Source: Collinsella sp. WCA1-178-WT-3 (M1) (GTDB lineage Bacteria; Actinomycetota; Coriobacteriia; Coriobacteriales; Coriobacteriaceae). From it: 64,000 nucleotides of DNA. The stretch spans positions 98,201 through 162,200 of the forward strand of contig NZ_VUME01000005.1 of assembly GCF_009696325.1 (NCBI RefSeq). Reading direction: 5' to 3'. Made by a program: the position numbers and the translations under genes. Positions 7,242 through 16,620 of this stretch are shown piece by piece. The number at the start of each line of letters is the position of its first letter. Positions within the stretch are counted from its first letter, which is position 1. Under the pieces are notes generated by a model. The model was not told the origin of the DNA. It searched no databases and saw only the letters and a list, made by a program, of their open reading frames with translations.

Positions 7242-9488
7242 ATGACACTCGTATCCAAGACCTTTGAGCTGTACGGCAAGACCTACACCTTTGAGTCGGG
7301 CGAGCTTGCCAAGCAGGCCACCGGCGCCTGTCTGGTCAAGCAGGGCGACACCACGATGCTCGACACCGTGGTCGTCTCCAAGGAGCGCAAGAACTACGAC
7401 TTCTTTCCGCTGACCGTCGACTTCAACGAGAAGATGTACGCTGCCGGCCGTATTCCGGGTGGCTACCTCAAGCGCGAGGGCCGTCCCAGCGAGAAGGCCA
7501 CGCTCACGGCCCGCATGATCGACCGTCCTATTCGCCCGAGCTTCCCGGACGGCTTCCGCAACGAGGTGCACATCGTCGCCACCTCGCTCGTCGCCGACCA
7601 GGTCAACCCCTTCGACGTCATCAACGTCATGGGTGCCTCCCTGGCCATGACACTCGGTGGCGTGCCCTTCGAGGGCCCGCTTGCGTGCGTGCGCATCGGC
7701 CGCAACGTGGAGACCGGCGAGTTTATCGTCAACCCCACCTATGAGGAGCGCGAGAACTCCGATCTGGACCTGGAGCTGGGCGGCTCTGCCGACTTCATCT
7801 CGATGGTCGAGGCCGGCGCCGATGAGATCTCCGAGGACGATATGCTCGCCGCCATGAAGTTTGGCCAGGAGGCCCTCGCTGCCTTCTGCCGGGCTCAGGA
7901 CGAGTTCGTTGCCGAGTGGGAGCAGGTCAACGGCGCTATCGTCAAGAAGGAGTACCCGCTCGACCAGCCCGTCGAGGAGGTCCAGGAGCGCATCTTCGCC
8001 CACTACGACGAGATGGCAGCCGCCCTTCGCGACGCCGACAAGCTCTCCCGTATCGGCAAGGTCGAGGCTCTGAAGGAGTCCATCCGTGCCGAGTTCACCG
8101 AGGAGGAGCAGGCCGCTTGGGAGCGCGAGATCCCCGTGGCACTCAAGAAGCTCGAGAAGAAGGCCATGCGCACCATGGTCGTCGAGACCGGTGAGCGCGT
8201 CGACGGCCGTGCCGCCGATGAGATCCGCCCCATTATGGTGAAGGACAACTACCTGCCGCTCGTTCATGGCTCCGGCCTGTTCCAGCGCGGCCAGACCCAG
8301 GTGCTCTCCGTCCTGTCGCTCGGCATGCTCAACGAGGGCCAGCGTCTGGATACCATCGAGCCCACCGAGGGCAAGCGCTACATGCACCACTACAACTTCC
8401 CGCCGTTCTGCACCGGCGAGACCGGCCGCATGGGTAGCCCCAAGCGCCGCGAGATCGGCCACGGCAACCTGGCCGAGCGCGCCCTGCTTCCGGTGCTCCC
8501 CGACGAGAACGAGTTCCCCTACGCCATCCGCGTGGTCTCCGAGGTCATGGAGTCCAACGGCTCCTCTTCGATGGCTTCGACCTGCGGCTCCACGCTCGCC
8601 CTTATGGACGGCGGCGTGCCCATTAAGCGCCCGGTCTCCGGTATTGCCATGGGCCTGATCCAGGAGGAGGGCAAGACCGTGGTCCTGTCTGACATCCAGG
8701 GTCTTGAGGACTTCCTGGGCGATATGGACTTTAAGGTCACCGGCACCACCGAGGGCATTACCGCTCTGCAGATGGACAACAAGGCCACCGGCCTTACCTT
8801 TGACATCCTGGCCCGCGCCCTGCAGCAGGCCAAGGAGGGTCGCGCCTTCATCCTGCAGAAGATGCTCGATGTGATCCCCGAGCCGCGCCACACCACGCGC
8901 AGCACCGCTCCGCGCATCGTCTCCATCCAGGTTCCGACCGACAAGATCCGCGACGTCATCGGTTCCGGCGGTAAGGTCATCCGCGGCATCCAAGACGAGA
9001 CCGGTGCTTTGGTCGACATTCAGGAGGACGGCACTGTCTTTGTCGGCGGCACCGGCGAGTCCGTCGACCAGGCCGTCGAGCGCATCAAGCTCATCATCAA
9101 GGTTCCCGAGCCGGGCGAGGAGTACACCGGTCGCGTGGTCTCCATCCAGCCCTTCGGCGCCTTTGTCAACCTGCTGCCCGGTAAGGACGGCCTGCTGCAC
9201 ATCTCCCGCGTCGCCAAGGGCCGCGTGGAGAAGGTCGAGGACGTCCTCAACGTGGGCGACGAGGTTAAGGTCGTCGTCATCGAGGTCGATGATCGCGGCA
9301 AGATCTCGCTCGATCGTCTGGATAAGCCCGAGGCCCCGGCTCGTGCCGAGGGTGCCCCCGAGGGCGACGGCGAGCACTTCCAGCGCCGTGAGCGTCCGCG
9401 TCGCGAGCGCTCCGAGCGCAGCGACCGTCCGCGCCGTCCCGGCGACAACGGAGGCCGCAAGCCCCGCCGTCACCACGACGCCGAGTAA
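7242..9488 (+). CDS. pnp: Polyribonucleotide nucleotidyltransferase (PNPase)
   Basis: A 748-residue phosphorolytic 3'-5' exoribonuclease of mRNA decay. Two RNase PH-like domains flank a helical linker, followed by a KH domain (IGSGGKVIRGIQDETGA, about 565-600) and an S1 domain (GEEYTGRVVSIQPFGAFV, about 625-690). The last ~45 residues are a low-complexity Arg/Glu-rich tail (RRERPRRERSERSDRPRRP), typical of actinobacterial RNA enzymes. ATG at 7242 follows AAAGGAG. Confidence 0.97.
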   Translation: MTLVSKTFELYGKTYTFESGELAKQATGACLVKQGDTTMLDTVVVSKERKNYDFFPLTVDFNEKMYAAGRIPGGYLKREGRPSEKATLTARMIDRPIRPSFPDGFRNEVHIVATSLVADQVNPFDVINVMGASLAMTLGGVPFEGPLACVRIGRNVETGEFIVNPTYEERENSDLDLELGGSADFISMVEAGADEISEDDMLAAMKFGQEALAAFCRAQDEFVAEWEQVNGAIVKKEYPLDQPVEEVQERIFAHYDEMAAALRDADKLSRIGKVEALKESIRAEFTEEEQAAWEREIPVALKKLEKKAMRTMVVETGERVDGRAADEIRPIMVKDNYLPLVHGSGLFQRGQTQVLSVLSLGMLNEGQRLDTIEPTEGKRYMHHYNFPPFCTGETGRMGSPKRREIGHGNLAERALLPVLPDENEFPYAIRVVSEVMESNGSSSMASTCGSTLALMDGGVPIKRPVSGIAMGLIQEEGKTVVLSDIQGLEDFLGDMDFKVTGTTEGITALQMDNKATGLTFDILARALQQAKEGRAFILQKMLDVIPEPRHTTRSTAPRIVSIQVPTDKIRDVIGSGGKVIRGIQDETGALVDIQEDGTVFVGGTGESVDQAVERIKLIIKVPEPGEEYTGRVVSIQPFGAFVNLLPGKDGLLHISRVAKGRVEKVEDVLNVGDEVKVVVIEVDDRGKISLDRLDKPEAPARAEGAPEGDGEHFQRRERPRRERSERSDRPRRPGDNGGRKPRRHHDAE

Positions 9489-9511
9489 CAGCCGTACATA
9501 AGCAGCTCAAC

Positions 9512-9542
9512 AAGGGCGACTCCGGACAGGGGTCGCCCTTTT
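9512..9542 (+). terminator. Rho-independent terminator after pnp
   Basis: The stem AAGGGCGAC / GTCGCCCTT is followed by TTTT. Its 3' half is also the first part of the long palindrome beginning at 9535. Confidence 0.85.
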
Positions 9543-9682
9543 GCTATTCCCGGCGGGGTCCGCGGGTAAAGTTTCCTGCTCTACAGTCCTGCTCGCACGG
9601 AGAGCACATTAAGTGCTCTCCGGCTCGTGCGGAACTCGCGATAAACTTTACCCGCGGCCCCCGCCGGGAATAGCAAAAGGGC
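9535..9682. repeat. Long imperfect palindrome, hairpin family 1, copy A
   Basis: The 40-nt outer arms (9535-9574 and 9643-9682) are reverse complements at 39 of 40 positions. Between them is a ~68-nt centre with an inner hairpin GGAGAGCAC/GTGCTCTCC. The centre matches copy B (9807-9939) in inverted orientation, while the outer arms do not. The left arm begins inside the 3' half of the pnp terminator. With copy B it fills most of the 639-bp gap 9489-10127, which has no gene I can support. Confidence 0.85.
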
Positions 9683-9806
9683 TGGTTGGTGCCGCTCGCT
9701 ATTCAGTTAGACAGTCTATTCAGTAGTCAGATTTCAGGTCTGTAGATAGACGCAGCAGCATTTCCCATGATAAAACCTACCAAAATAAACCTGTCCCTTA
9801 TTGGCA

Positions 9807-9939
9807 GGTTTCCCGTGGGGCGGGCACTGATGAAGTTTATCGCGAGTTCCGCACGAACAGGAGGCCACTTAATGTGGCCTCCGTCGTGAGCAGGACTGTA
9901 GAGCAGGAAACTTCATCAGTGCCCGCCCCACGGGAAACC
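9807..9939. repeat. Long palindrome, hairpin family 1, copy B
   Basis: The 32-nt outer arms (9807-9838 and 9908-9939) are perfect reverse complements. The centre has the inner hairpin GGAGGCCAC/GTGGCCTCC flanked by TTTATCGCGAGTTCCGCACG and GAGCAGGACTGTAGAGCAGG. The same two flanks occur, reverse-complemented, in copy A. Outer arms differ entirely from copy A. A plausible rnjA promoter lies after it (TATCAT near 10002). Confidence 0.85.
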
Positions 9940-10127
9940 GGCGGGATAGACCGGTTTGGATGGGGCTTTGATGCATGGGTGGTCTGTTGGTGGGCAAATG
10001 GGTATCATGATGCGGTTACTGCATCGACTCCGTGATGCATGTTTGTACGTTCCCGGCGGTCGGTTTGCCAGAAGCGCCCCGTCGGTTGTTTCAGACCCGT
10101 TTCGAAGAAAGGAAACCGCACGAACCT

Positions 10128-11798
10128 ATGGCAGCTAAAAAATCATCTCCCTTGAAGATCATTCCGCTCGGAGGCCTTGACGGCATCGGTAAGAATATGA
10201 CGGTCTTCGAGTGCGGCGACGACATGGTGCTCGTCGACGCCGGCCTTATGTTCCCCGACGACTCCCAGCCCGGTATCGATTTGGTGCTTCCCGACTACAC
10301 CTATGTTCTGGAGAACGAGGAGAAGCTCCGCGGCATCATCGTCACCCACGGCCACGAGGACCATACCGGTTCGCTTCCGTACCTGCTGCAGGACCTCAAC
10401 AACAAGGTGCCCATCTTCTCGAGCAAGCTGACGCTTGGTTTCATCGAGGGCAAGCTTTCCGAGTTCCGCATCCGCGCGCCCAAGTTCCGCGAGGTCAAGG
10501 GCGGCAGCCATGTCAATCTTGGTGGCATTTCGCTCGACTTCTTCTCTATGACGCACTCAATTCCGGGCGCTTTGGGCGTATTCATTCGCACCAACCAGGG
10601 CACCGTTATGCACACGGGCGACTTTAAGCTCGACCAGACGCCCATCGATGGCGTCACGCCCGATTATGCCGCCATCAGTCGCTTTGCCAAGCAGGGCATC
10701 GACCTGTTGCTTTCCGACTCCACCAACGCCACGGTTCCGGGCTTTACCAAATCCGAGGCCGAGGTCGGTCCCAACCTGCTGCACGCCATCAAGAATGCCC
10801 CGGGCCGCGTGTTCGTCGCGTCGTTCTCGAGCCATATCCATCGCCTGCAGCAGATCTGCGACGCCGCCCGCAAGTGCGGCCGCAAGGTCGTCGTGACCGG
10901 ACGTTCCATGCTCACCAACACCCGCGTGGCGCGCGAGCTGGGCTACCTCAACATCGACGATGCCGATATCATCGATGCCTTCGATATCGATAACCTGCCT
11001 GACGACAAGATTGTCGTCATGTGCACCGGCTCTCAGGGCGAGCCGCTGTCGGCGCTGTCCCGCATGGCCAACGGCGAGCACAAGACGCTCTCCATCCACG
11101 AGGGCGATACCGTCATCCTCTCGGCGACCCCTGTTCCCGGCAACGAGAAGGCCGTCCAGCAGGTCGTCAACAGCCTGGCCAAGCTTGGCTGCGACGTGTG
11201 GGACAAGAATCGCGCCCTCGTCCATGTCTCGGGTCACGGCAGCCAGGAGGAGCTCAAGCTTCTGATGGCCATGGCCAAGCCCACCTACTTTATGCCGGTT
11301 CACGGTGAGGCCGTGCACCTGCGTGCCCATGCCCAGCTTGCCCGTAAGATGGGCATTAAGGATGATCACATCTTTATCCTCGATAACGGCGACACGCTCG
11401 AGATGCGCGGTGGTATTGTCAAGCGCGGCACGCCCGTCGAATCCGGCGTCGTCTACGTCGACGGCCTGCGCATCGGTGATACCGACCCCATCGTCCTGCG
11501 CGATCGTCAGAAGCTCGCCAATGACGGTATGGTCACGGCTGTCGCTATCGTTTCGCTCAAGCATAAGAAGATCGAGGCTATTGAGTTCTCGGGCCGTGGC
11601 GTCTCCTTTGCCATCGACGATCAGTTCTCCGAGGATGCCTCCGCATCCATCATGAAGACGATCGAGAAGGGCAAGTTTAGCTTTACGAGCAGCGGCTCCG
11701 ATGCCATTCGCAAGGCCGTGCGCGATTCGCTCTCCAACTTCATTTGGAGCCGTACGCGCACCCGTCCGATGATCATCCCGGTCGTCATGGAGGTTTAG
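10128..11798 (+). CDS. rnjA: Ribonuclease J
   Basis: A 556-residue metallo-beta-lactamase/beta-CASP ribonuclease with 5'-3' exo- and endonuclease activity in mRNA decay and rRNA maturation. The metal motif HGHEDHTG is near residue 75. The beta-CASP region and the C-terminal motif FMPVHGEAVHL (about 388) are present. I chose ATG at 10128 because the protein then starts as in known RNase J and AAAGGA lies ~14 nt upstream. Upstream in-frame codons give an unconserved leader. It is followed at once by ftsK, whose ribosome site overlaps its last codons. Confidence 0.93.
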   Translation: MAAKKSSPLKIIPLGGLDGIGKNMTVFECGDDMVLVDAGLMFPDDSQPGIDLVLPDYTYVLENEEKLRGIIVTHGHEDHTGSLPYLLQDLNNKVPIFSSKLTLGFIEGKLSEFRIRAPKFREVKGGSHVNLGGISLDFFSMTHSIPGALGVFIRTNQGTVMHTGDFKLDQTPIDGVTPDYAAISRFAKQGIDLLLSDSTNATVPGFTKSEAEVGPNLLHAIKNAPGRVFVASFSSHIHRLQQICDAARKCGRKVVVTGRSMLTNTRVARELGYLNIDDADIIDAFDIDNLPDDKIVVMCTGSQGEPLSALSRMANGEHKTLSIHEGDTVILSATPVPGNEKAVQQVVNSLAKLGCDVWDKNRALVHVSGHGSQEELKLLMAMAKPTYFMPVHGEAVHLRAHAQLARKMGIKDDHIFILDNGDTLEMRGGIVKRGTPVESGVVYVDGLRIGDTDPIVLRDRQKLANDGMVTAVAIVSLKHKKIEAIEFSGRGVSFAIDDQFSEDASASIMKTIEKGKFSFTSSGSDAIRKAVRDSLSNFIWSRTRTRPMIIPVVMEV

Positions 11799-11799
11799 T

Positions 11800-14580
11800 T
11801 TGGCGCGCGGATCTGCACAAAACGCCAAAGGCAGTAAAGCCAACAACCAACCGGCATCTGCTAAGGGTGCCGGTTCCCATCTTCGTGCCAATAAGGGCCA
11901 CGAGGCCGAGTTCGACGATGTTGAGCCCCTGGTCGAGCCTTCGGCCAACCGCGATATCGCCGGCGTGGTCATTGCCGTTTTGGCGATTGCGTCTTTCATT
12001 GCCGTGATTTCTCCGGCAACGGCACCCGTGACGGCAGTGGTTGCCGGTTTCTACCATCTTGGCTTTGGCCTGGGCGCCTACGTGCTGCCGATCGTCATTT
12101 TGCTGTTTGCCGCCACGCTCTTTTTGGGTGAGGACTCGCCGCTCAACATTCGCTCGGTCGCGGGTGGCGCCGTCGTCTTTATCGCCGTCGTCTCCATTCT
12201 TTCGTTGATGGTGCCGGGCACGAGCGATTCGTGCGACCTTATGTTTGTGCCGCAAAACCTGTCCGCCTCGGGTGGCTACATCGGTGCGTTTATTGCGAGT
12301 GCGCTGCAGAATGCCCTGGGTAAACCTATCGCGATGGTGGTCCTGGTGGGTTTGGCCGTCGTTGGCTTTGTCATCATCGGCTTTTCGGTGGGTGGCGTTT
12401 TGCGTTCTGCGCGCGATCGCGCTGCCGATTTTGCCGAGCGTCGTCGTGCCGATGTCAATGCGAGCCCGTGGGGCGACGAAGAGGCCCTGTCGGTTCCCGG
12501 CGTCGCCCGTCCGCACCTGAGCATTCTTCGTCAGAAGGGCTCCGATATGGCCGTGACCACGGTGATGGGCAATGATGCGGACCCTGTTCTTGACGATGAC
12601 GACGAGGACGATAATCCGTTTGTCGACGTGTCCGAGGCTGTGGAGGCCGAGCGCGCCAAGACTACGCTGCTGCCGCGTCGCCATGCCAAGCATGGCAAGT
12701 CCGCGCCCAAGCTCAACACGAGTGAGCCCGACCCGTCTTGGTCCGATAGCGAAATCGAACTCACCGAGGGCGATGACGAGGATGACGAGTGTCCGCTCGA
12801 GACCGCCAAGACAACTTTGCTGCCGCGTCGCCAAGACAGGCGCGGACAGGTCACCGGACAGCTTTCGATGGAAGACGACCCGGACAAGGTCGACGAGTCC
12901 GAGCCGCCGTTTGCCGTGAACCCCGTGTCTGCTGCCCCGCAGATCCCCGATTTCCTGAAGCACCCCAAGGTTGCCGATGCCTCCACCCCTACGGCTTCCG
13001 CTGCTCCTGTTGCAGCCGGCGATGGGGGAGCTGACGGCACTGCTGCCGATGTCGAGGGCGAGCAAGAGGATGGCCTCAAACTCCCGCCGCTCGAAATCCT
13101 GCACGCCAATCCGCAGTCGGCGTCCGCCGCGTCTTCTGACAAGGAGTTGGAGCAGACTGCCGAGTCGCTGCAGTCCACGTTGTTGGAGTTTGGCCGTAGC
13201 GCTCGCGTCGTCGGCTGGATTGCCGGTCCCACGGTGACGACCTTTAAGCTGCAGCCCGGCGAGGGCGAGCGCGTGAGCAAGATTTCGAGCCTCGAGGACG
13301 ATATCGCGCTTTCGCTTGCCGCCCAGTCGGTGCGTATTTTTGCGCCGATTCCCGGCACCTCGCTTGTGGGTATCGAGATTCCCAATCGCAAGCGCCAGAA
13401 CGTTAACCTGGGCGACGTGCTTCCCTATGTGAAGGGCGGTCCGCTCGAGCTGGCCATCGGTCGCGATGCCGAGGGTACGCCCGTCGTCGCCGACCTTGCC
13501 AAGATGCCCCACCTGCTTATTGCCGGTACCACCGGTTCCGGTAAGTCGGTCATGATCAACTCCATCATCACGACCCTGCTCATGCGCGCGCTTCCCGAGG
13601 ACGTTCGCTTGATCATGGTCGACCCCAAGCGCGTTGAGCTTGCCGGCTATAACGGCCTGCCCCATCTCTATGTGCCCGTGGTGACCGAACCCAAGCAGGC
13701 TGCGAGTGCCTTGCAATGGGCTGTTTCCGAGATGGAGCGTCGCCTGAAGGTCTTCGAGCGCCTCAACGTTCGCAAGATCTCGACGTATAACGAAAAGCAG
13801 GCCGCCGGCGAGTTCGAACACTACGATAACCCGCCGCAAAAGATGCCCTATCTGGTCATTATCATCGACGAGCTATCGGACCTGATGATGGTTGCCGGCA
13901 AGGATGTCGAGGCCTCGATCGTTCGTATCGCCCAGCTGGGCCGTGCCGCCGGTATTCACCTTATCGTGGCTACGCAGCGCCCCAGCTCCAACGTGGTGAC
14001 GGGCCTCATTAAGGCCAACATCACCAATCGTATCGCCTTTAATGTGGCCACGGGCATCGATTCCCGCGTCATTATCGACCAGATGGGCGCCGAAAAGCTC
14101 ACCGGTTTGGGCGACATGCTGTTCTCCAAGGTCGACTGGGGCAAGCCCCGCCGTATCCAGGGCTGTTTTGTCTCGGATGATGAGATCAACGAGATCGTCG
14201 AGTTCGTTAAGTCGCAAAGCGAGCCCGACTATCACGAGGAGATTCTGTCTGCCGTGGCGCCTGCTTCCATGTCCATGGCTGGTGGCGGCATTGTTCGCAC
14301 GGGCGTTGCCGAGCCGCAGGATGACGACCCGCTTATCTGGGAGGCCGCTCATATTGTGGTGGAATCGCAGCTGGGCTCCACATCTGGCCTGCAACGCCGC
14401 CTCAAGGTTGGCTATGCGCGCGCCGGGCGTATTATGGACATGCTGGAAGAAAAGGGCGTCGTCGGCCCGCCCGACGGTTCCAAGCCGCGCGAGGTCCTGC
14501 TGGATGACGAAGGGCTTGCCGCGCTGGAGTCTGTCGACGCCGAGATGGTACGTGAAGATCGTGAGTTTGGAGGATTCTGA
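11800..14580 (+). CDS. ftsK: DNA translocase FtsK/SpoIIIE
   Basis: A 926-residue septal DNA pump. Four hydrophobic helices lie in the first ~210 residues, followed by an acidic, low-complexity linker (about 250-430). The RecA-like motor has GTTGSGKSVMIN near residue 577 and IIIDELSDLM, and the C-terminal gamma winged helix binds KOPS-type sequences. The linker contains a near-repeated segment AKTTLLPRR(H/Q), seen twice about 60 residues apart. The start is TTG at 11800 with GGAGG upstream in rnjA. It overlaps the next gene as TGATG. Confidence 0.95.
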   Translation: MARGSAQNAKGSKANNQPASAKGAGSHLRANKGHEAEFDDVEPLVEPSANRDIAGVVIAVLAIASFIAVISPATAPVTAVVAGFYHLGFGLGAYVLPIVILLFAATLFLGEDSPLNIRSVAGGAVVFIAVVSILSLMVPGTSDSCDLMFVPQNLSASGGYIGAFIASALQNALGKPIAMVVLVGLAVVGFVIIGFSVGGVLRSARDRAADFAERRRADVNASPWGDEEALSVPGVARPHLSILRQKGSDMAVTTVMGNDADPVLDDDDEDDNPFVDVSEAVEAERAKTTLLPRRHAKHGKSAPKLNTSEPDPSWSDSEIELTEGDDEDDECPLETAKTTLLPRRQDRRGQVTGQLSMEDDPDKVDESEPPFAVNPVSAAPQIPDFLKHPKVADASTPTASAAPVAAGDGGADGTAADVEGEQEDGLKLPPLEILHANPQSASAASSDKELEQTAESLQSTLLEFGRSARVVGWIAGPTVTTFKLQPGEGERVSKISSLEDDIALSLAAQSVRIFAPIPGTSLVGIEIPNRKRQNVNLGDVLPYVKGGPLELAIGRDAEGTPVVADLAKMPHLLIAGTTGSGKSVMINSIITTLLMRALPEDVRLIMVDPKRVELAGYNGLPHLYVPVVTEPKQAASALQWAVSEMERRLKVFERLNVRKISTYNEKQAAGEFEHYDNPPQKMPYLVIIIDELSDLMMVAGKDVEASIVRIAQLGRAAGIHLIVATQRPSSNVVTGLIKANITNRIAFNVATGIDSRVIIDQMGAEKLTGLGDMLFSKVDWGKPRRIQGCFVSDDEINEIVEFVKSQSEPDYHEEILSAVAPASMSMAGGGIVRTGVAEPQDDDPLIWEAAHIVVESQLGSTSGLQRRLKVGYARAGRIMDMLEEKGVVGPPDGSKPREVLLDDEGLAALESVDAEMVREDREFGGF

Positions 14581-16070
14581 TGGCTGCACGCTTTGGTGAC
14601 ATGCTGCTCGAGCAGCGTCGCCGGATGGGCCTTTCCATCCAGCAGGTCGCCAACACCATCAAAATCAGGCCGCAGATCATCGAGTTTTTCGAGACTGGTA
14701 ACTTTGCATCGATGCCCCCGCGTGGCTATGCGCAGGGCATGATTTCGAGCTACGCTCGCTTTTTGGGGCTTAACCCGCGCGAGGTCGTCAACGCTTATTT
14801 TGACGACCTCATGGCATATGAACGCGATACCTCGCAGCAGGGCGGTCGTTTTCAGGATGCTGCCGGCTACGTTAACTCGCGTTCTTCGGTCGATAACGGT
14901 CGTTTTTTGATGGTTCAGGGTGGTCGTACGACACGGTACGGCCAGCGCCCTCCGCAAGCGGGCTATATCACCGAGACGGGCTCCAGCGAGGAAATTCGTT
15001 CTCAGCGAGATCGTTTTCGCAGTACGCCCCTGCCAGATGACCGTGCGCTTCCCGCCGCTCGCGGGTTGAGTCGCGATCCTCGCGCCGGTTACGGCGACGG
15101 TGGATACTCCGGTCGTAGCTATCGCGGAGTACCCGCCGGGCGTTCCCGCGATGGCTATTCCGACGCCGATACCACGCAGGTGACGCCGCGCCTCCGTTCG
15201 CAATCCCAGCCCTATGGGCAGCGCTCTTCGGTGCCTCGCTCTGGCCAGCGCGGCTATCAGGGCCGTGGCGAGCTTGCGCCGCGTCCGGGCCGGCGGGGTT
15301 CGCAGCGCCAGAGTAGCTATCGTGGTCGTCCCGATAGCGGTCGCGGCCGCATACCGCAGGGTAATGGTCGTGGTAGCTCCAATCGCGGACGCGGCGTTGG
15401 GCGCGCCTCTCAATACAACACGATCGATCCGCGCATTATTTATGTCGGCATCGGTGCCGTGGTGCTACTGTTGATTTTGCTCATCGTGGTACTCCTGCGT
15501 GGTTGCGGCTCTGCTGCACCCGAGTCGACGCGCGAGACACCCGTGGCTACCAAGACGACGACTAAGAAATCTTCCAAGAAGACCGAATCCACTGACGAGG
15601 ATGAAGACGCCGACGAGGCGACGGATGCGGCCGGTTCCGATGCTGCCAAGGCGACGGTCAAAACGGAAGAGGACGAGGTCACCAAGGTCAAGGTCTCTGT
15701 TGCCAAGGGCAAGACCGCCTGGATCGAGGTCAAGGTCGACGGTAAATCGGTCTATGGCGCTCAAGCGACCGGTCCTTTTGAGCAGGAGTACACGCCCGAG
15801 TCCTCGATTGAGATCACCACGTCCAAGCCCTCCGATGTCACGGTCACCAAGAATGGTGAAAAGGTTCGCTATGACACCAAGACATCGGGTGTGGCGCGCG
15901 TGACCATTACCGTTCCCAAGAAGGAGACCGCTGACTCCGCGAACGGCGATAATGCCGGCGGTACCGATAATGCCGACGGCACCGATGCCCAGTCTACCGT
16001 CGCCACCGACACGGCATCCGACGGCCAGACAGTGAACGATTCAGATGACTATTCGTACGACAGCTACTAA
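14580..16070 (+). CDS. RodZ-like protein: N-terminal HTH, one TM helix, C-terminal DUF4115-type domain
   Basis: A 496-residue protein. Residues 1-70 form a Cro/RodZ-type helix-turn-helix (LLEQRRRMGLSIQQVANTIK). A long Arg/Gly/Tyr/Ser-rich cytoplasmic linker (about 85-280) follows. One TM helix is near 283-303 and an acidic Thr/Lys/Asp segment precedes the extracytoplasmic beta domain. RodZ links MreB-type cytoskeleton to shape control, but Coriobacteria may use it differently. Translational coupling with ftsK (overlapping TGATG) suggests a cell division or envelope role. The Arg/Gly-rich linker is unusually long. Confidence 0.8.
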   Translation: MAARFGDMLLEQRRRMGLSIQQVANTIKIRPQIIEFFETGNFASMPPRGYAQGMISSYARFLGLNPREVVNAYFDDLMAYERDTSQQGGRFQDAAGYVNSRSSVDNGRFLMVQGGRTTRYGQRPPQAGYITETGSSEEIRSQRDRFRSTPLPDDRALPAARGLSRDPRAGYGDGGYSGRSYRGVPAGRSRDGYSDADTTQVTPRLRSQSQPYGQRSSVPRSGQRGYQGRGELAPRPGRRGSQRQSSYRGRPDSGRGRIPQGNGRGSSNRGRGVGRASQYNTIDPRIIYVGIGAVVLLLILLIVVLLRGCGSAAPESTRETPVATKTTTKKSSKKTESTDEDEDADEATDAAGSDAAKATVKTEEDEVTKVKVSVAKGKTAWIEVKVDGKSVYGAQATGPFEQEYTPESSIEITTSKPSDVTVTKNGEKVRYDTKTSGVARVTITVPKKETADSANGDNAGGTDNADGTDAQSTVATDTASDGQTVNDSDDYSYDSY

Positions 16071-16096
16071 GGCTGCCCGTACCGAAAGGAAAAACC

Positions 16097-16594
16097 ATGG
16101 CTAAAGATTCCAGCTTCGACGTTGTGTCCGAGGTTAACATGCAGGAGGTCGATAACGCCTTCCAGCAGACCGCCCGCGAGATTTCCCAGCGCTATGACCT
16201 TAAAGACTCCGGCGCCACCATCGAGCTTTCGAAGGGCGACAAGCTCTTTACGATTAACGCTCCGGCCGATTTTGTCTCCAAGCAGATCATCGATGTTTTG
16301 AGCTCCAAGCTCATCAAGCGCGGTATCGACCTCAAGGCTGTCTCTTGGGACACCCCGCAGGCGGCTTCGGGCGGTACCGTGCGCGTGCTCGGTCATATCG
16401 TCGAGGGCATCGACCAGGCGACCGCAAAGAAGATCAATAAAGACATCAAGGATCAAAAGCTTAAGGTCAAGGTGACCATCGAGGCCGATAAGCTGCGCGT
16501 TTCCTCGGCTTCTAAGGACGCTTTACAGACGGTGATTCAGTTTCTGCGCGACCAGGACTACGGCCAGCCGCTGCAGTTTACCAACTACCGCTAA
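16097..16594 (+). CDS. yajQ: YajQ family nucleotide-binding protein
   Basis: A 165-residue protein of the UPF0234/YajQ family, with two ferredoxin-like halves. It starts SSFDVVSEVNMQEVDNAFQQ and ends FLRDQDYGQPLQFTNYR, both strongly characteristic. Some members bind cyclic di-GMP and others RNA or tRNA. The role here is undetermined. The ribosome site GAAAGGA is 9 nt before ATG. Confidence 0.92.
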   Translation: MAKDSSFDVVSEVNMQEVDNAFQQTAREISQRYDLKDSGATIELSKGDKLFTINAPADFVSKQIIDVLSSKLIKRGIDLKAVSWDTPQAASGGTVRVLGHIVEGIDQATAKKINKDIKDQKLKVKVTIEADKLRVSSASKDALQTVIQFLRDQDYGQPLQFTNYR

Positions 16595-16620
16595 TTTACT
16601 CGAAAGGACCGCTCTCCAAC

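Noticed and set aside
7194..9476. A 760-codon open frame antisense to pnp (and an 895-codon one antisense to dnaJ-mtaB, 591-3278)
   Set aside because: Both mirror GC-biased codon use of the real genes; low-complexity, no domains, no ribosome sites.
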